A DNA stretch of 50,886 nt from Pseudomonadota bacterium (GCA_021846025.1 JAJZDV010000007.1:1-50886); one strand, 5' to 3'; numbered from the stretch's first letter, positions 36,932 to 46,719 are shown. Notes: generated by a model not told the origin, from the letters alone. Made by a program: numbers and translations.

Positions 36932-37778
36932 TCCTGCCCTTCGGCGCTCCCTGCCGCGCGGCCGCCGCTACGGCAACACGCTGTTCGGCGTGGCTTGCAC
37001 CCTGGCCTTCATCGTGGTGGTCGTCCCCCTGGTGGACATTCTCTGGACCGTGCTTTCGCGCGGCGCCCAGGCGCTGAACTGGACGGTGTTCTCCCAGGTG
37101 ACCAACGGCATCAGTGGCGGCTTGCTCAATGCGATTGAAGGCACCTTGGTGCTCAGCGGTGGAGCTTTGCTGTTCGCCGCGCCGATTGGCGTGCTGGCGG
37201 GTGTGTATCTGGCCGAATACGGCGCCGGAACCTGGGGGCGTTTGGTGCGCTTCCTCGCCGATGTGCTCACGGGTGTGCCATCCATCGTGCTGGGGTATTT
37301 CAGCTACGTCACGCTGGTGGAGGAAATGGGCTGGCAATTCTCGGCGCTTGCCGGGGCCATCACCCTGGCCATGTTGATCGTGCCCTATATCGCGCGGTTC
37401 ACCGAACTGGCGATGCGGCAAAACCCGTCCAGCCTGCGCGAGGCGGCGTATGCCCTGGGCTGCAAGGAGCAACAAGTCGTGTTCAAGGTGCTGTTGCCGG
37501 CAGCACGCTCGGGCGTGATCACCGGCGCCCTTCTGGCGCTGGCCATTTCGGTGGGCGAAACGGCGCCGTTGATTTACACCGCCGGCTGGTCCAACTACCT
37601 GTGGAATGGCCAACTCACCCACGAGCCGATCGGCTACCTCACCTACGTGATCTGGAGTTTCATCAACCAGCCCTTCGCCTCGGCCCATGCCCTGGCTTAC
37701 GCGGCGGCTTTCATCGTGATCGGCGTGGTGCTGCTGATCAACATCGCCGCGCGACTGTTGCTGCGACAGCGGCTGTGA
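36885..37778 (+). CDS. pstA: phosphate ABC transporter permease PstA, first copy
   Basis: This 297-residue inner-membrane permease pairs with PstC1. It has about six hydrophobic segments, the PstA signature [27 protein letters not shown] and the coupling loop [26 protein letters not shown], then ISVGETAPLIYTAGWSNY. The start is the ATG at 36885, inside the pstC1 end; a TTG at 36870 is also in frame. The gene ends 39 bp before the second Pho box, so the first set lacks pstB and phoU. Confidence 0.92.
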   Translation: MSSLASSPNVPSSQADPALRRSLPRGRRYGNTLFGVACTLAFIVVVVPLVDILWTVLSRGAQALNWTVFSQVTNGISGGLLNAIEGTLVLSGGALLFAAPIGVLAGVYLAEYGAGTWGRLVRFLADVLTGVPSIVLGYFSYVTLVEEMGWQFSALAGAITLAMLIVPYIARFTELAMRQNPSSLREAAYALGCKEQQVVFKVLLPAARSGVITGALLALAISVGETAPLIYTAGWSNYLWNGQLTHEPIGYLTYVIWSFINQPFASAHALAYAAAFIVIGVVLLINIAARLLLRQRL

Positions 37779-37816
37779 CGCATGTTCACGGTTGATACAA
37801 CTGCGAACGACCATGA

Positions 37817-37834
37817 CATTCATTGTTTTGTCAT
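37817..37834 (+). promoter_or_regulatory. Pho box upstream of pstS2
   Basis: CATTCATTGTTTTGTCAT holds two 7-bp repeats 11 bp apart; the second (TTGTCAT) is strong, the first weaker. Ten bases on is TAGAGT (37845-37850) as a possible -10, the same geometry as at pstS1. The transcript would start near 37857. Confidence 0.65.
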
Positions 37835-37857
37835 ATTCTCTGCTTAGAGTGTTGACT

Positions 37858-37883
37858 TGCACCCGCGTGGCCCACGCGGTGCA
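37858..37883 (+). other. strong stem-loop at the predicted 5' end of the pstS2 mRNA
   Basis: TGCACCCGCGTGG and CCACGCGGTGCA pair almost completely, with one bulged C and a minimal loop. The stem begins right at the predicted transcript start and ends 27 bp before the pstS2 ATG, leaving the CGGGAG ribosome-binding site free. Confidence 0.6.
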
Positions 37884-37910
37884 CCCATCAACCTCGGGAG
37901 AGCATCCGTC

Positions 37911-38942
37911 ATGAAGATCGTGTTCAAAAGCTTGATCGCCGCCGCCGTGCTGGCCACCTCGACCGGCGCTTTTGCGCTGGATGTCACGGGCGCAGGATCG
38001 TCCTTCGCCAACCCGCTGTATTCCAAATGGGCCGATGCCTATCAGCAGGCCGGTGGTGGCCGCCTGAACTACCAGTCGGTGGGCTCCGGGGCCGGCATCA
38101 AGCAGATCCTCGCCAAGACGGTGGATTTTGGTGCTTCGGACATGCCGCTGACCGATGAGCAACTCGCCAAAGACGGCCTGGTGCAATGGCCGACCGCGGT
38201 GGGCGGCATCGTCCCTGTGGTGAAAATCGAAGGCATCAAGAGCAACGAACTCAAGCTCAACGGCGCCGCGCTGGCCGACATCTACATGGGCAAGATCACC
38301 AAGTGGAACGATCCTGCCATTGCCAAGCTGAATCCGGGTGCGAAGTTGCCGAATGCGCAAATTGCCGTGGTGCGTCGCGCGGATGCTTCGGGCACCTCGT
38401 TCGGCTTCACCAACTACCTGAGCAAGGTCAACCAAGAGTGGGCCGAGAAGTACAAGTTCGGCACCACGGTCGACTGGCCGGTTGGCGTCGGCGGCAAGGG
38501 CAACGAGGGCGTTTCGGCCTTCGTGCAGCGTCTGCCCAATTCCATCGGTTATGTGGAGGTGGCCTACGCCAAGTCGAACAACATGGCGATGGTCCAGCTG
38601 CAGAATGCCGATGGCAAGTTTGTTGCCGCCACGGACGCCAATGTGAAGGCCGCTGCTGCGGGCGCCGATTGGGCCAAGTCGTTCTACCAGATCCTGACCA
38701 ACCAGCCCGGCGCCACCGCCTGGCCCATCACCAGCGGCACCTTCGTGCTTGTGCACAAAGTGTCCGACAAGCCTGCGCAGACCGATGCGGTGCTGAAGTT
38801 CTTCAACTACGGGTTCGACAAGGGCGATGCGGTTGCTGAGCAACTGCAATACATCCCCATGCCCGACTCGGTGAAGGCGCAAATTCGCAAGGAATGGGCC
38901 GGCATCAAGACGACCTCAGGCCAGACCGTGTGGAAGAACTGA
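37911..38942 (+). CDS. pstS: periplasmic phosphate-binding protein, second copy (classical type)
   Basis: This 343-residue protein is a classical proteobacterial PstS. It has a signal peptide (residues about 1-22, ending in AFA) and the phosphate-binding loops [38 protein letters not shown] and [16 protein letters not shown], plus the Trp-rich [19 protein letters not shown] segment. The ATG at 37911 has CGGGAG about 11 bases upstream. It heads pstS2-pstC2-pstA2-pstB-phoU-phoB. A terminator-like hairpin directly downstream probably makes pstS2 mRNA more abundant than the rest of the operon. Confidence 0.95.
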   Translation: MKIVFKSLIAAAVLATSTGAFALDVTGAGSSFANPLYSKWADAYQQAGGGRLNYQSVGSGAGIKQILAKTVDFGASDMPLTDEQLAKDGLVQWPTAVGGIVPVVKIEGIKSNELKLNGAALADIYMGKITKWNDPAIAKLNPGAKLPNAQIAVVRRADASGTSFGFTNYLSKVNQEWAEKYKFGTTVDWPVGVGGKGNEGVSAFVQRLPNSIGYVEVAYAKSNNMAMVQLQNADGKFVAATDANVKAAAAGADWAKSFYQILTNQPGATAWPITSGTFVLVHKVSDKPAQTDAVLKFFNYGFDKGDAVAEQLQYIPMPDSVKAQIRKEWAGIKTTSGQTVWKN

Positions 38943-38963
38943 AAACGTCCTTGATGGTCCGAG

Positions 38964-39002
38964 ACCGGCTTGCTGGGCCTGGTGCCACGCGAGCCGGTTT
39001 TT
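38964..39002 (+). terminator. attenuator-like hairpin between pstS2 and pstC2
   Basis: ACCGGCT (38964-38970) pairs with AGCCGGT (38992-38998) around a 21-nt loop, followed by a short T-run (38998-39002). It lies 22 bp after the pstS2 stop. Partial termination here would leave more binding protein than permease, as is common for Pst operons. Confidence 0.5.
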
Positions 39003-39021
39003 GCGTCGGAAAGACCCCACC

Positions 39022-40035
39022 ATGTCCGTGACATCGTCCTCCGCCAATCTCAAGCCCGCTTCGCGGGTGTTGGGCGCCCGGGTCGAGCCGGGACAGCGCC
39101 GCGGCCCAGGTCGCCTCGGCGATGCGTTGTTCGGCGCCGCCGCGTGGCTGGCCGCGTTCATCACCTTGCTGGCCCTGGCTGGCATCATCGTGTCGCTGTT
39201 CATCGGCGCTTGGCCAGCGATCCAGGCTTTCGGGTTGAAGTTTCTCGTCACGAGCCGCTGGAACCCGGTCGACCATGTGTTCGGTGGCTTCACCATGATT
39301 TACGGCACGGTCCTGAGTTCGTTCATCGCACTGCTCATCGCGGTGCCGGTGAGCTTTGGCATCGCGTTGTTCCTGACGGAGCTTTCGCCGCGCTGGTTGC
39401 GCCGGCCGTTGGCCACAGCGATCGAGTTGCTGGCGGCCATTCCCTCCATCGTTTTTGGCATGTGGGGCCTGCTGGTGTTCTCGCCGTTGTTCTCCAGCTA
39501 TGTGCAAACACCGCTGCAGAACTGGTTCGGTGAGGTGCCGCTCCTGGGTGCCCTGTTCCAGGGGCCGCCTGTGGGCATTGGACTGCTGGCGGCGGGCATC
39601 ATTCTCGCCATCATGATCATTCCCTTCATCGCTTCGGTGATGCGCGATGTGTTCGAGACCACGCCGCCCATGCTCAAGGAGTCGGCCTATGGCGTGGGCT
39701 GCACCACCTGGGAGGTCATGCGCAACGTGGTGCTGCCCTACACGAAAACCGGCGTCATCGGCGGCATCATGCTCGGCCTGGGGCGGGCGATGGGGGAGAC
39801 CATGGCGGTGACCTTCATCGTCGGCAATACCAGCCATTTCAACGGAGCCTCGCTCTTTGAGGCGGCCAACACCATCACCTCCGTGTTGGCCAACGAGTTT
39901 GCCGAGGCGTCCACCGAGCATCAGGCGGCTTTGTTCTATCTCGGACTGGTGCTGTTCTTCATCACCTTCCTGGTGCTGGGGCTGTCCAAGCTCTTGCTCC
40001 GCCGCCTGGGCCGGTTCGAGGGGAGCCGGACATGA
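39022..40035 (+). CDS. pstC: phosphate ABC transporter permease PstC, second copy
   Basis: This 337-residue permease has a basic N-terminal tail and about six hydrophobic segments. PstC features are [20 protein letters not shown], the coupling loop [25 protein letters not shown] and [16 protein letters not shown]. The ATG at 39022 ([11 protein letters not shown]) is chosen over an alternative start at 39001. Its TGA overlaps the pstA2 ATG (ATGA), so translation is coupled. It differs widely in sequence from the first PstC, so the two sets are not a recent duplication. Confidence 0.95.
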   Translation: MSVTSSSANLKPASRVLGARVEPGQRRGPGRLGDALFGAAAWLAAFITLLALAGIIVSLFIGAWPAIQAFGLKFLVTSRWNPVDHVFGGFTMIYGTVLSSFIALLIAVPVSFGIALFLTELSPRWLRRPLATAIELLAAIPSIVFGMWGLLVFSPLFSSYVQTPLQNWFGEVPLLGALFQGPPVGIGLLAAGIILAIMIIPFIASVMRDVFETTPPMLKESAYGVGCTTWEVMRNVVLPYTKTGVIGGIMLGLGRAMGETMAVTFIVGNTSHFNGASLFEAANTITSVLANEFAEASTEHQAALFYLGLVLFFITFLVLGLSKLLLRRLGRFEGSRT

Positions 40036-40907
40036 ACGCCACCACGCCCCCGCTGCAGCGTGACTTTCGCCTGCAGCGCTTTCGCAAGCGCAAGATCATC
40101 AACGCTCTGGTGCTCACCCTGGCAATGGCGGCGATGCTGTTCGGCATGATTTGGCTGGCCTGGATTTTGTATTCCGTTCTGGCGCAAGGCCTGGGCGGCA
40201 TGAGCGTGTCGGTGTTCACACACATGACGCCGCCTCCTGATTCCCCGAACGGTGGGCTGCTCAACGCGATCTATGGCTCGGTGCTCATGACCGGAGCGGC
40301 CACGCTGGTGGGCACGCCCGTCGGGGTCATGGCTGGGGTCTACCTGGCGGAATACGGCGGCAAGACCGCTTTCGGCCGCACCACGGATTTCATCAACGAC
40401 ATCCTCCTGTCCGCACCGTCCATCGTCATCGGCCTGTTCGTCTACGCGCTCGTCGTGGCCAACACCCAGACCTTTTCCGGCTGGGCCGGGGTGGCAGCGC
40501 TGGCGCTGATGGTTGTGCCCGTGGTGGTGCGGACCACCGTCGACATGTTGCGCCTGGTGCCCAGTTCCTTGCGCGAGGCGGCGTACGCCCTTGGCGCGCC
40601 GAAGTGGAAGGTGGTGTCGGCGATCATCCTGCGCGCCGCGCGGGCTGGAGTTCTCACCGGCATCATGCTGGCGGTGGCACGGATTGCCGGCGAAACCGCG
40701 CCCCTGCTCTTTACCGCGCTGAATAACCAGTTCTGGACCACCGGCCTGTCTCAGCCCATGGCCAGCCTGCCGGTCACCATCTACAAGTTCGCCATGAGCC
40801 CCTACACCAACTGGCAACAGCTCGCCTGGGCTGGCGTGCTGATCATCACGGGCGGCGTTCTGCTCATCAACATCACGGCCCGACTGCTGATCGGGAAGAA
40901 AGACTGA
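40032..40907 (+). CDS. pstA: phosphate ABC transporter permease PstA, second copy
   Basis: This 291-residue permease pairs with PstC2. It shows the PstA pattern [32 protein letters not shown], the coupling loop [23 protein letters not shown] and [20 protein letters not shown]. It has about six hydrophobic segments. It overlaps pstC2 by four bases and ends 3 bp before pstB, so the group is one tight operon. Confidence 0.95.
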   Translation: MNATTPPLQRDFRLQRFRKRKIINALVLTLAMAAMLFGMIWLAWILYSVLAQGLGGMSVSVFTHMTPPPDSPNGGLLNAIYGSVLMTGAATLVGTPVGVMAGVYLAEYGGKTAFGRTTDFINDILLSAPSIVIGLFVYALVVANTQTFSGWAGVAALALMVVPVVVRTTVDMLRLVPSSLREAAYALGAPKWKVVSAIILRAARAGVLTGIMLAVARIAGETAPLLFTALNNQFWTTGLSQPMASLPVTIYKFAMSPYTNWQQLAWAGVLIITGGVLLINITARLLIGKKD

Positions 40908-40910
40908 ACC

Positions 40911-41696
40911 ATGAATACTCCAGCCGCTCAGGTCAATCCGCCGCCGCCACGCTTATCGGTGCGCAACCTCAATTTTTACTACGGCAAATACAAGGCGATC
41001 AAGAATGTCAGCCTGGACATTGCGCAGAATCAGATCACCGCGTTCATCGGCCCTTCGGGCTGCGGCAAGTCGACGCTGCTGCGCGTGTTCAACCGCATGT
41101 TCGAGCTGTACCCTGACCAGCGGGCCGAAGGTGAGGTCTTGATCGACGGCCAGAATATTCTCACCTCGGGCGAGGATGTGTCCCTGGTGCGCGCGAAGAT
41201 CGGCATGGTTTTTCAGAAGCCCACGCCGTTTCCGATGTCAATCTACGACAACATCGCCTTCGGCATCAAGCTCTACGAAAAGCTGTCGCGCGCCGAAATG
41301 GACGAGCGCGTGGAATGGGCATTGACCAAGACGGCGCTGTGGGACGAGGTCAAGGACAAGCTGCAGCAAAGCGGCATGAGCCTGTCGGGCGGCCAGCAAC
41401 AGCGCTTGTGCATTGCCCGCGCGATTTCCATCAGACCCGAGGTGCTGCTGCTCGACGAACCGACATCCGCGCTCGATCCCATCTCCACCGCCAAGGTGGA
41501 GGAACTGGTGACGGAGTTGAAGAAGGACTACACGGTTGCCATCGTCACGCACAACATGCAACAGGCGGCCAGGGTGTCAGATTTCACCGCATACATGTAC
41601 CTGGGCGAGATGATCGAGTTTGGCGACACCAATCAAATCTTCCTCAAGCCCAAGCGTCAGGAAACCGAGGATTACATCACCGGCCGATTCGGCTGA
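40911..41696 (+). CDS. pstB: phosphate ABC transporter ATPase
   Basis: PstB energises phosphate import. The 261-residue ATPase has Walker [10 protein letters not shown] at 47-55, Q-loop [20 protein letters not shown] signature [14 protein letters not shown] and Walker [13 protein letters not shown], followed by the H-loop [14 protein letters not shown]. All catalytic residues are intact. It is the only pstB in the window, so it probably serves both permease pairs. It is followed by phoU 14 bp downstream. Confidence 0.97.
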   Translation: MNTPAAQVNPPPPRLSVRNLNFYYGKYKAIKNVSLDIAQNQITAFIGPSGCGKSTLLRVFNRMFELYPDQRAEGEVLIDGQNILTSGEDVSLVRAKIGMVFQKPTPFPMSIYDNIAFGIKLYEKLSRAEMDERVEWALTKTALWDEVKDKLQQSGMSLSGGQQQRLCIARAISIRPEVLLLDEPTSALDPISTAKVEELVTELKKDYTVAIVTHNMQQAARVSDFTAYMYLGEMIEFGDTNQIFLKPKRQETEDYITGRFG

Positions 41697-41710
41697 AGCG
41701 GAGAGCAACC

Positions 41711-42415
41711 ATGGGTGACAAGCATATTTCCACGCAGTTCGATGCCGAGATCAGTGCCATCTCCACGCAGGTTCTGGAAATGGGCGGTTTGGTCGAATCG
41801 CAAATCGCGCAGGCGGTGTACGCCCTGCGCCACTTCGACGTCGAGGCGGCGCGCGGTGTGCTGCTCAACGAGAAGCGTGTGAACCAGATGGAGGTGGAGA
41901 TCGACGCCGATGTCACCCAGATCATCGCCAAGCGCCAGCCCACGGCGCGCGACCTGCGCCTGCTGATGGCCATCTCCAAGACCATCACCAACCTGGAGCG
42001 TGTCGGCGACGAGGCGGACCGCATCGCCCGCATGGCGCGCGACCTGATCGAATCGGGCTCCAACCTCGGCATTTCGTTCAACGAGATCACCCGCGAATCC
42101 GATCTGGCCATCGCCCAGATTCGCAAGGCACTCGATGCCTTCGCCCGACTGGACGAAAAGGCCGCCGTGGAAATCGTGCATGGCGACACCGCCATCGACG
42201 ACGAGTTCGACTCGTTCATGCGCAAGCTCATCACCTACGTGATGGAAGACCCGCGCAACATCTCGGCCAGCCTCGATCTGGTGTTCATCGCCAAGGCCAT
42301 CGAGCGCATCGGCGACCACGCCAAGAACATCGCCGAGTTCGTCATCTACGTGGTGCGTGGCACCGATGTGCGCCACAACAAGGACGCCTTCAACGAGGTG
42401 GCCAGCTCACTCTGA
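41711..42415 (+). CDS. phoU: phosphate signalling complex protein PhoU
   Basis: PhoU connects the Pst transporter to PhoR and keeps the Pho regulon off when phosphate is plentiful. The 234-residue all-helical protein has two three-helix repeats with metal-binding motifs (NLERVGDEADRIARMA and AIERIGDHAKNIAEF). The ATG at 41711 follows a GAGAG 5-9 bases upstream. It lies between pstB and phoB, 2 bp before the latter, as in typical pst operons. Confidence 0.96.
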   Translation: MGDKHISTQFDAEISAISTQVLEMGGLVESQIAQAVYALRHFDVEAARGVLLNEKRVNQMEVEIDADVTQIIAKRQPTARDLRLLMAISKTITNLERVGDEADRIARMARDLIESGSNLGISFNEITRESDLAIAQIRKALDAFARLDEKAAVEIVHGDTAIDDEFDSFMRKLITYVMEDPRNISASLDLVFIAKAIERIGDHAKNIAEFVIYVVRGTDVRHNKDAFNEVASSL

Positions 42416-42417
42416 TC

Positions 42418-43158
42418 ATGACCATGGCCAGCAATATTCTCGTTGTCGAAGATGAACCAGCCATTGCCGAACTGCTGGCGGTCAACCTGCGCCATGCCGG
42501 TCACTGCCCGATTCTGGCCGGCAGCGCCGAAGAGGCCCTGCGCCTGATTCGTGACATCCTGCCCGATGTCATGCTGATCGACTGGATGCTGCCCGGCATG
42601 TCCGGCCTGGCCCTGGCGCGCGAGCTACGCCAGGGCGCCCGCACGCGCAGCATCCCGCTCATCTTGCTGACCGCGCGCAGCGAAGAGGCCGACACCATTG
42701 CCGGCCTCGATGCCGGTGCCGACGACTACATCACCAAGCCGTTCTCCCCCAAGGAATTGCTGGCCCGCATCCGCTCGGTACTGCGCCGGCGCTCGCCCCA
42801 GCTCACCGACGAGCCGGTGCGTGCCGGTGGCCTGGCGATGGACCCGTCCACGCGCCGCGTCAGCTTCACCGGCGGCACAAGCGAGCAGGACTTGCGCCTG
42901 GGTCCGACCGAGTTCAAGCTGCTGCATTTCCTGATGACCCACCCCGAGCGTGTGCACAGCCGAGGCTCACTGCTCGACAAGGTGTGGGGCGACCATGTCT
43001 TCATCGAGGAGCGCACGGTGGACGTGCACATCAAACGCCTGCGTGAAGCCCTGGCCCCCGTGCACTGCGCCGAGCTGGTGGAGACCGTGCGCGGTGCCGG
43101 CTATCGCTTCACGCTGCGGCAAAATGCACCTGCGCCGCAGCTCGCGCCCGGGGCTTGA
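42418..43158 (+). CDS. phoB: phosphate regulon response regulator PhoB
   Basis: PhoB activates Pho-box promoters when phosphorylated by PhoR. The 246-residue protein has a receiver domain (Glu11-Asp12, phosphoacceptor Asp55 in LIDWMLPGMSG, Lys in ITKPF) and an OmpR-type winged helix (RLGPTEFKLLHFLMTHPERVHSR, then RTVDVHIKRLREAL and RGAGYRF). Two in-frame ATGs (42418 and 42424) are equally possible. The C-terminus has a short unconserved tail. It starts 2 bp after phoU and is followed by phoR after 142 bp. Confidence 0.96.
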   Translation: MTMASNILVVEDEPAIAELLAVNLRHAGHCPILAGSAEEALRLIRDILPDVMLIDWMLPGMSGLALARELRQGARTRSIPLILLTARSEEADTIAGLDAGADDYITKPFSPKELLARIRSVLRRRSPQLTDEPVRAGGLAMDPSTRRVSFTGGTSEQDLRLGPTEFKLLHFLMTHPERVHSRGSLLDKVWGDHVFIEERTVDVHIKRLREALAPVHCAELVETVRGAGYRFTLRQNAPAPQLAPGA

Positions 43159-43300
43159 AGCCGCCTTATCGGCCAGCGCCTGAGGTGCTGCTGCAGGTGC
43201 GCGCTGGCAGGCCGCTGCATGCATCCAGGCGACCCCGAGCCAAGTCCGCCACTCGCCTCGCAACTTCCCGCCGTTTGCTCCGCCACCCAGTCCAATCCTC

Positions 43301-44674
43301 ATGCGCGCCGTCGTCCTCCGTCTGATCGGTGTGATCGTCCTGATGCTGTTGAGCGCAGGTCTCAGCGGCTGGTGGTTCGGACCCTTGCCCGCCGCGCTGG
43401 TGGCGTGCGCGGTGGCGCTGGTGGTGATCGGCGCCGATACCGCCGCGCAGCTGCGGGTCCTGGCATGGTTGAAATGGCCGCGACATGACAACATTCCCGC
43501 AGCACGTGGTGTCTGGGCCGAGATGCTCTATCGCGCTGCGCGCCAGCTGCGCCTGTGGGAAACCCGCGTGGCGCGCGAGGAAGACAAACTCAAGCGCTTC
43601 ATCGAGGCGCTGCAGGCTTCGCCCAACGGCGTGATCCTGATGGACGCCAGTGACCAGATCGACTGGTGCAACGATACCGCGGCAGCGCATTTCGGGCTGG
43701 ACCCGAAACGCGATCTGCGCCAGCATGCCGTGCACCTGATCCGCAACCCCGAGTTCTTCGCCTACATGGGCGCCAAGCGCTTCGACGAGCCGCTGCTGAT
43801 GCGCCGCAACGGCAGCTACGGCCCCTTGCTGCTGAGCGTGCAGGTCATTCCTTACGGCGAGGGCGAGAAGCTGCTGCTGTCGCGCGATGTCACCCAGGTT
43901 GAGCGCACCGAAGCCATGCGGCGCGACTTCGTCGCCAATGTCTCGCACGAGATCAAGACACCGCTGACCGTCATCGCCGGTTTCGTCGAATCCCTGCGCA
44001 CCCTGGAATTTTCCATCGAGGAGCGCAACCACATTCTCGGGCTGATGCAGGAGCAGTCCGACCGCATGCGCCATCTGGTCGACGACTTGCTGACCCTGGC
44101 GCACCTGGAAGGCGACCCGCATCAACCGGCCGAGGAACGCATGGACATGCGGCAGATGGTCGAGGGACTGGCAGCCGACGCACGCGTGCTGTCGGCCGGG
44201 CGCCATCGCATCGAAGCCAGCGCTGACGCGGGTGGTTTGCGCGGCGCACGCACCGAACTCACCAGCGCATTCAGCAATCTGGTGAGCAATGCCGTGCGTT
44301 ACACCCCGCCAGGCGGTGAGGTGCGCATCACCTGGCGCGTGCTGCATCCGGATTACGGCGAGCCCTACGCCGAATTCTGCGTCAGCGACACAGGCATCGG
44401 CATTGCGCCGGAACACATCCCCCGCCTGACCGAGCGCTTCTACCGTGTGGACCGCGGGCGCTCGCGCGAATCCGGCGGCACCGGGCTGGGGCTGGCCATC
44501 GTCAAGCATGCACTGCTGCGGCACCAGTCGGAGTTGCGCATCAGCAGCCAACCCGGGTTGGGCAGCAGCTTCAGCGTGCGTTTTCCGCTGGCGCGGCTGG
44601 ATCTGGCCAAGCCGGATCAGGCCACCCAGGCGCCGGACACGCCTCAGGCCGACCGCGAGTCGATCAGCGCCTGA
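43301..44674 (+). CDS. phoR: phosphate regulon sensor histidine kinase PhoR
   Basis: PhoR phosphorylates PhoB under phosphate starvation. The 457-residue protein has two N-terminal transmembrane helices (about 5-25 and 28-48), a short charged linker, a PAS domain (about 97-200, ALQASPNGVILMDASDQIDWCN), the kinase His216 in NVSHEIKTPLTVIAGF and the ATPase domain (NLVSNAVRYTPPGG, SDTGIGI, GGTGLGLAIVKHAL). The last 31 bp overlap the 3' end of ppk on the other strand. The 142-bp gap before it holds no gene. Confidence 0.95.
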   Translation: MRAVVLRLIGVIVLMLLSAGLSGWWFGPLPAALVACAVALVVIGADTAAQLRVLAWLKWPRHDNIPAARGVWAEMLYRAARQLRLWETRVAREEDKLKRFIEALQASPNGVILMDASDQIDWCNDTAAAHFGLDPKRDLRQHAVHLIRNPEFFAYMGAKRFDEPLLMRRNGSYGPLLLSVQVIPYGEGEKLLLSRDVTQVERTEAMRRDFVANVSHEIKTPLTVIAGFVESLRTLEFSIEERNHILGLMQEQSDRMRHLVDDLLTLAHLEGDPHQPAEERMDMRQMVEGLAADARVLSAGRHRIEASADAGGLRGARTELTSAFSNLVSNAVRYTPPGGEVRITWRVLHPDYGEPYAEFCVSDTGIGIAPEHIPRLTERFYRVDRGRSRESGGTGLGLAIVKHALLRHQSELRISSQPGLGSSFSVRFPLARLDLAKPDQATQAPDTPQADRESISA

Positions 44675-46719
44675 TGACTGCCGCGGCCCGTGCGACCTCC
44701 GCGCGGACGTTTCCACAAACCCTGCGCATTCATGTCCCAGGCGTTGCCCGGGGACGACCAGTGCACCTTCAAACCTTCGGCGATGACCTTGAGCTTGGCC
44801 TTGGGGGTCAGCACAGGGGTGGCGATCTCGACCCGGCGGAACAGGTTGCGTTCCATCCAGTCGGCCGAAGAAATCCACACGTCCTCCTTGCCGCCGTTGA
44901 AAAAATAGAACACCCGCGAATGCTCCAGGAAGCGGCCGATGATGGAGCGCACGCGAATGGTTTCCGACAGCCCCGGCACGCCCGGCCGCAGCATGCAGGG
45001 CCCGCGCACCAGCAGACGAATGTCAACACCGGCCTGCGAAGCCTTGTACAACGCCTCGATGACCGTGGGCTCCAGCAGTGCATTCACGCGCGCCCAGATG
45101 CGCGCCCGCTGGCCCGTTCTGGCGATGCGGGCCTCGTTGCGGATGGCTTTGAGCAGGTTGTCCAGGAGCGAGAACGGCGACTGCCACAGACGCTTGAGCG
45201 GCTCGAACTGCGATGAGCCGGTGATTTCCAGGAACACTTGATTGACATCGGCGCAAATGGCCTCGTCGGCCGTCATCAGGCCGAAATCGGTGTAGAGGCT
45301 GGCGGTACGCATGTGGTAGTTGCCGGTGCTCACATGCACGTAGCGGCACAGCTGCGGCGCACGTCGGCCGCGCTTTTCGCGCCGCACCACCATCAACATC
45401 TTGGCATGGCATTTGAAGCCCACCACGCCGTACACCACGTGCGCGCCTTCGGCCTCCAGGCGCGCGGCCCAGTTGATGTTGGTTTCCTCGTCGAGCCGCG
45501 CCATCAGCTCCAGCACCACGGTCACTTCCTTGCCGTTGCGGGCGCCTTCGATCAGAGCTTCCATCAGCGCCGAGTTGTGGCCGGCGCGGTAGATGGTCTG
45601 CTTGATGGCCAGCACGTCGGGGTCGCGCGCGGCGGCGCGCACCAGGTCCACCACCGGAGCAAACGCGTCGTAAGGATGGTGCAGCAGCACGTCGGCGGTG
45701 CGAATGCGATCGAACACTTCGGCACCGGCCCCCGGCCAGTGCGGAATCGGAGCCGGTGTGTGCGGGATGTATTTCAGCGTCGGCTCGGCCACCATGTCGA
45801 TGACGGTTTGCAGGCGCATCAGGTTCACCGGCCCGTCCACCGGATAACAGTCCTCGGGCTTGAGCCCGTTCTCGCGCATCAGCCGCTCCACCAGGGGCTG
45901 CGGGCAGCCGGCGGCAACCTCCAGGCGCACGGCATCGCCGTAATGGCGGGCCCGCAGTTCGCCCTGCAAGGCGGTGCGCAGATTGGTGATTTCATCATCG
46001 TCGACGAACAGTTCGCTGTTGCGCGTGACGCGGAACTGGTGCACGCCAAGCACGCTCAGACCCCTGAACAAATCGCCGGCGAACGCCTGCATCAACGACG
46101 ACAGCAACACGAAGCTGTAGCGGTGCTGGCCCAGTTCCTGCGGCAGGGCCAGCACCCGGGGCAGGGCGCGCGGCGCCTGGATGATGCCGAGGTCGACATT
46201 GCGGCCAAAGGCATCGGTGCCATCGAGCAGCACGGCGAAGTTCAGGCTTTTGTTCACCACCTTGGGGAAGGGGTGCGCCGGGTCGAGGCCGATGGGGGTG
46301 AGCACGGGCATCACCTCGCGCTCGAAATAGCTGCGTGCCCACTGCAGTTGCGCCGGCGACCATTCGCCGCTGGTGACGAAGCGTATGCCGACCGACTGCA
46401 GCAGGGGATAGATGCCTTGTTGCAGCACGCGGTACTTCTCGGTGACCAGGGCGTGCGCCTCCGCTGCAACGAGTTGCAGCGCATCGATCACGCGCAGCCC
46501 GTCAGGCGTCATGCTGCGGGTGTCATGCTCCAGCAGATCCTGCAGTTGGGCCACTCGGGTCTCGAAGAATTCGTCCATGTTCGACGAGACGATGCACAGA
46601 TAGCGCAGGCGTTCCAGCGGCGGAATGGCCGCATCCTCAGCCTGTGCCAGCACCCGGCGGTTGAAGGCCAGAATGCCGAGTTCGCGGTTGAGCAGTCGTG
46701 GATCGGGGTTGTCGGGCAT
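44644..46719 (-). CDS. ppk: polyphosphate kinase 1
   Basis: Ppk1 reversibly builds inorganic polyphosphate from ATP. The 691-residue protein has the four-domain layout: N-terminal RELGILAFNRRVLAQAED, head domain, then two phospholipase-D-like catalytic parts. The phospho-histidine is in CRYVHVSTGNYHMRTASLYTD (as YVHVSTGNYH) and the second site in ISSADWMERNLFRRVEI. The start ATG at 46719 follows the family N-terminus. It converges on phoR with a 31-bp overlap and is divergent from ppx; a Pho-box-like repeat faces it. Polyphosphate storage thus appears tied to phosphate starvation. Confidence 0.96.
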   Translation of the reverse strand: MPDNPDPRLLNRELGILAFNRRVLAQAEDAAIPPLERLRYLCIVSSNMDEFFETRVAQLQDLLEHDTRSMTPDGLRVIDALQLVAAEAHALVTEKYRVLQQGIYPLLQSVGIRFVTSGEWSPAQLQWARSYFEREVMPVLTPIGLDPAHPFPKVVNKSLNFAVLLDGTDAFGRNVDLGIIQAPRALPRVLALPQELGQHRYSFVLLSSLMQAFAGDLFRGLSVLGVHQFRVTRNSELFVDDDEITNLRTALQGELRARHYGDAVRLEVAAGCPQPLVERLMRENGLKPEDCYPVDGPVNLMRLQTVIDMVAEPTLKYIPHTPAPIPHWPGAGAEVFDRIRTADVLLHHPYDAFAPVVDLVRAAARDPDVLAIKQTIYRAGHNSALMEALIEGARNGKEVTVVLELMARLDEETNINWAARLEAEGAHVVYGVVGFKCHAKMLMVVRREKRGRRAPQLCRYVHVSTGNYHMRTASLYTDFGLMTADEAICADVNQVFLEITGSSQFEPLKRLWQSPFSLLDNLLKAIRNEARIARTGQRARIWARVNALLEPTVIEALYKASQAGVDIRLLVRGPCMLRPGVPGLSETIRVRSIIGRFLEHSRVFYFFNGGKEDVWISSADWMERNLFRRVEIATPVLTPKAKLKVIAEGLKVHWSSPGNAWDMNAQGLWKRPRGGRTGRGSHQALIDSRSA

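Noticed and set aside
36903-38882. A 659-codon open frame on the - strand
   Set aside because: It lies antisense to pstA1 and pstS2, both intact with family motifs. The product has no recognisable domain.
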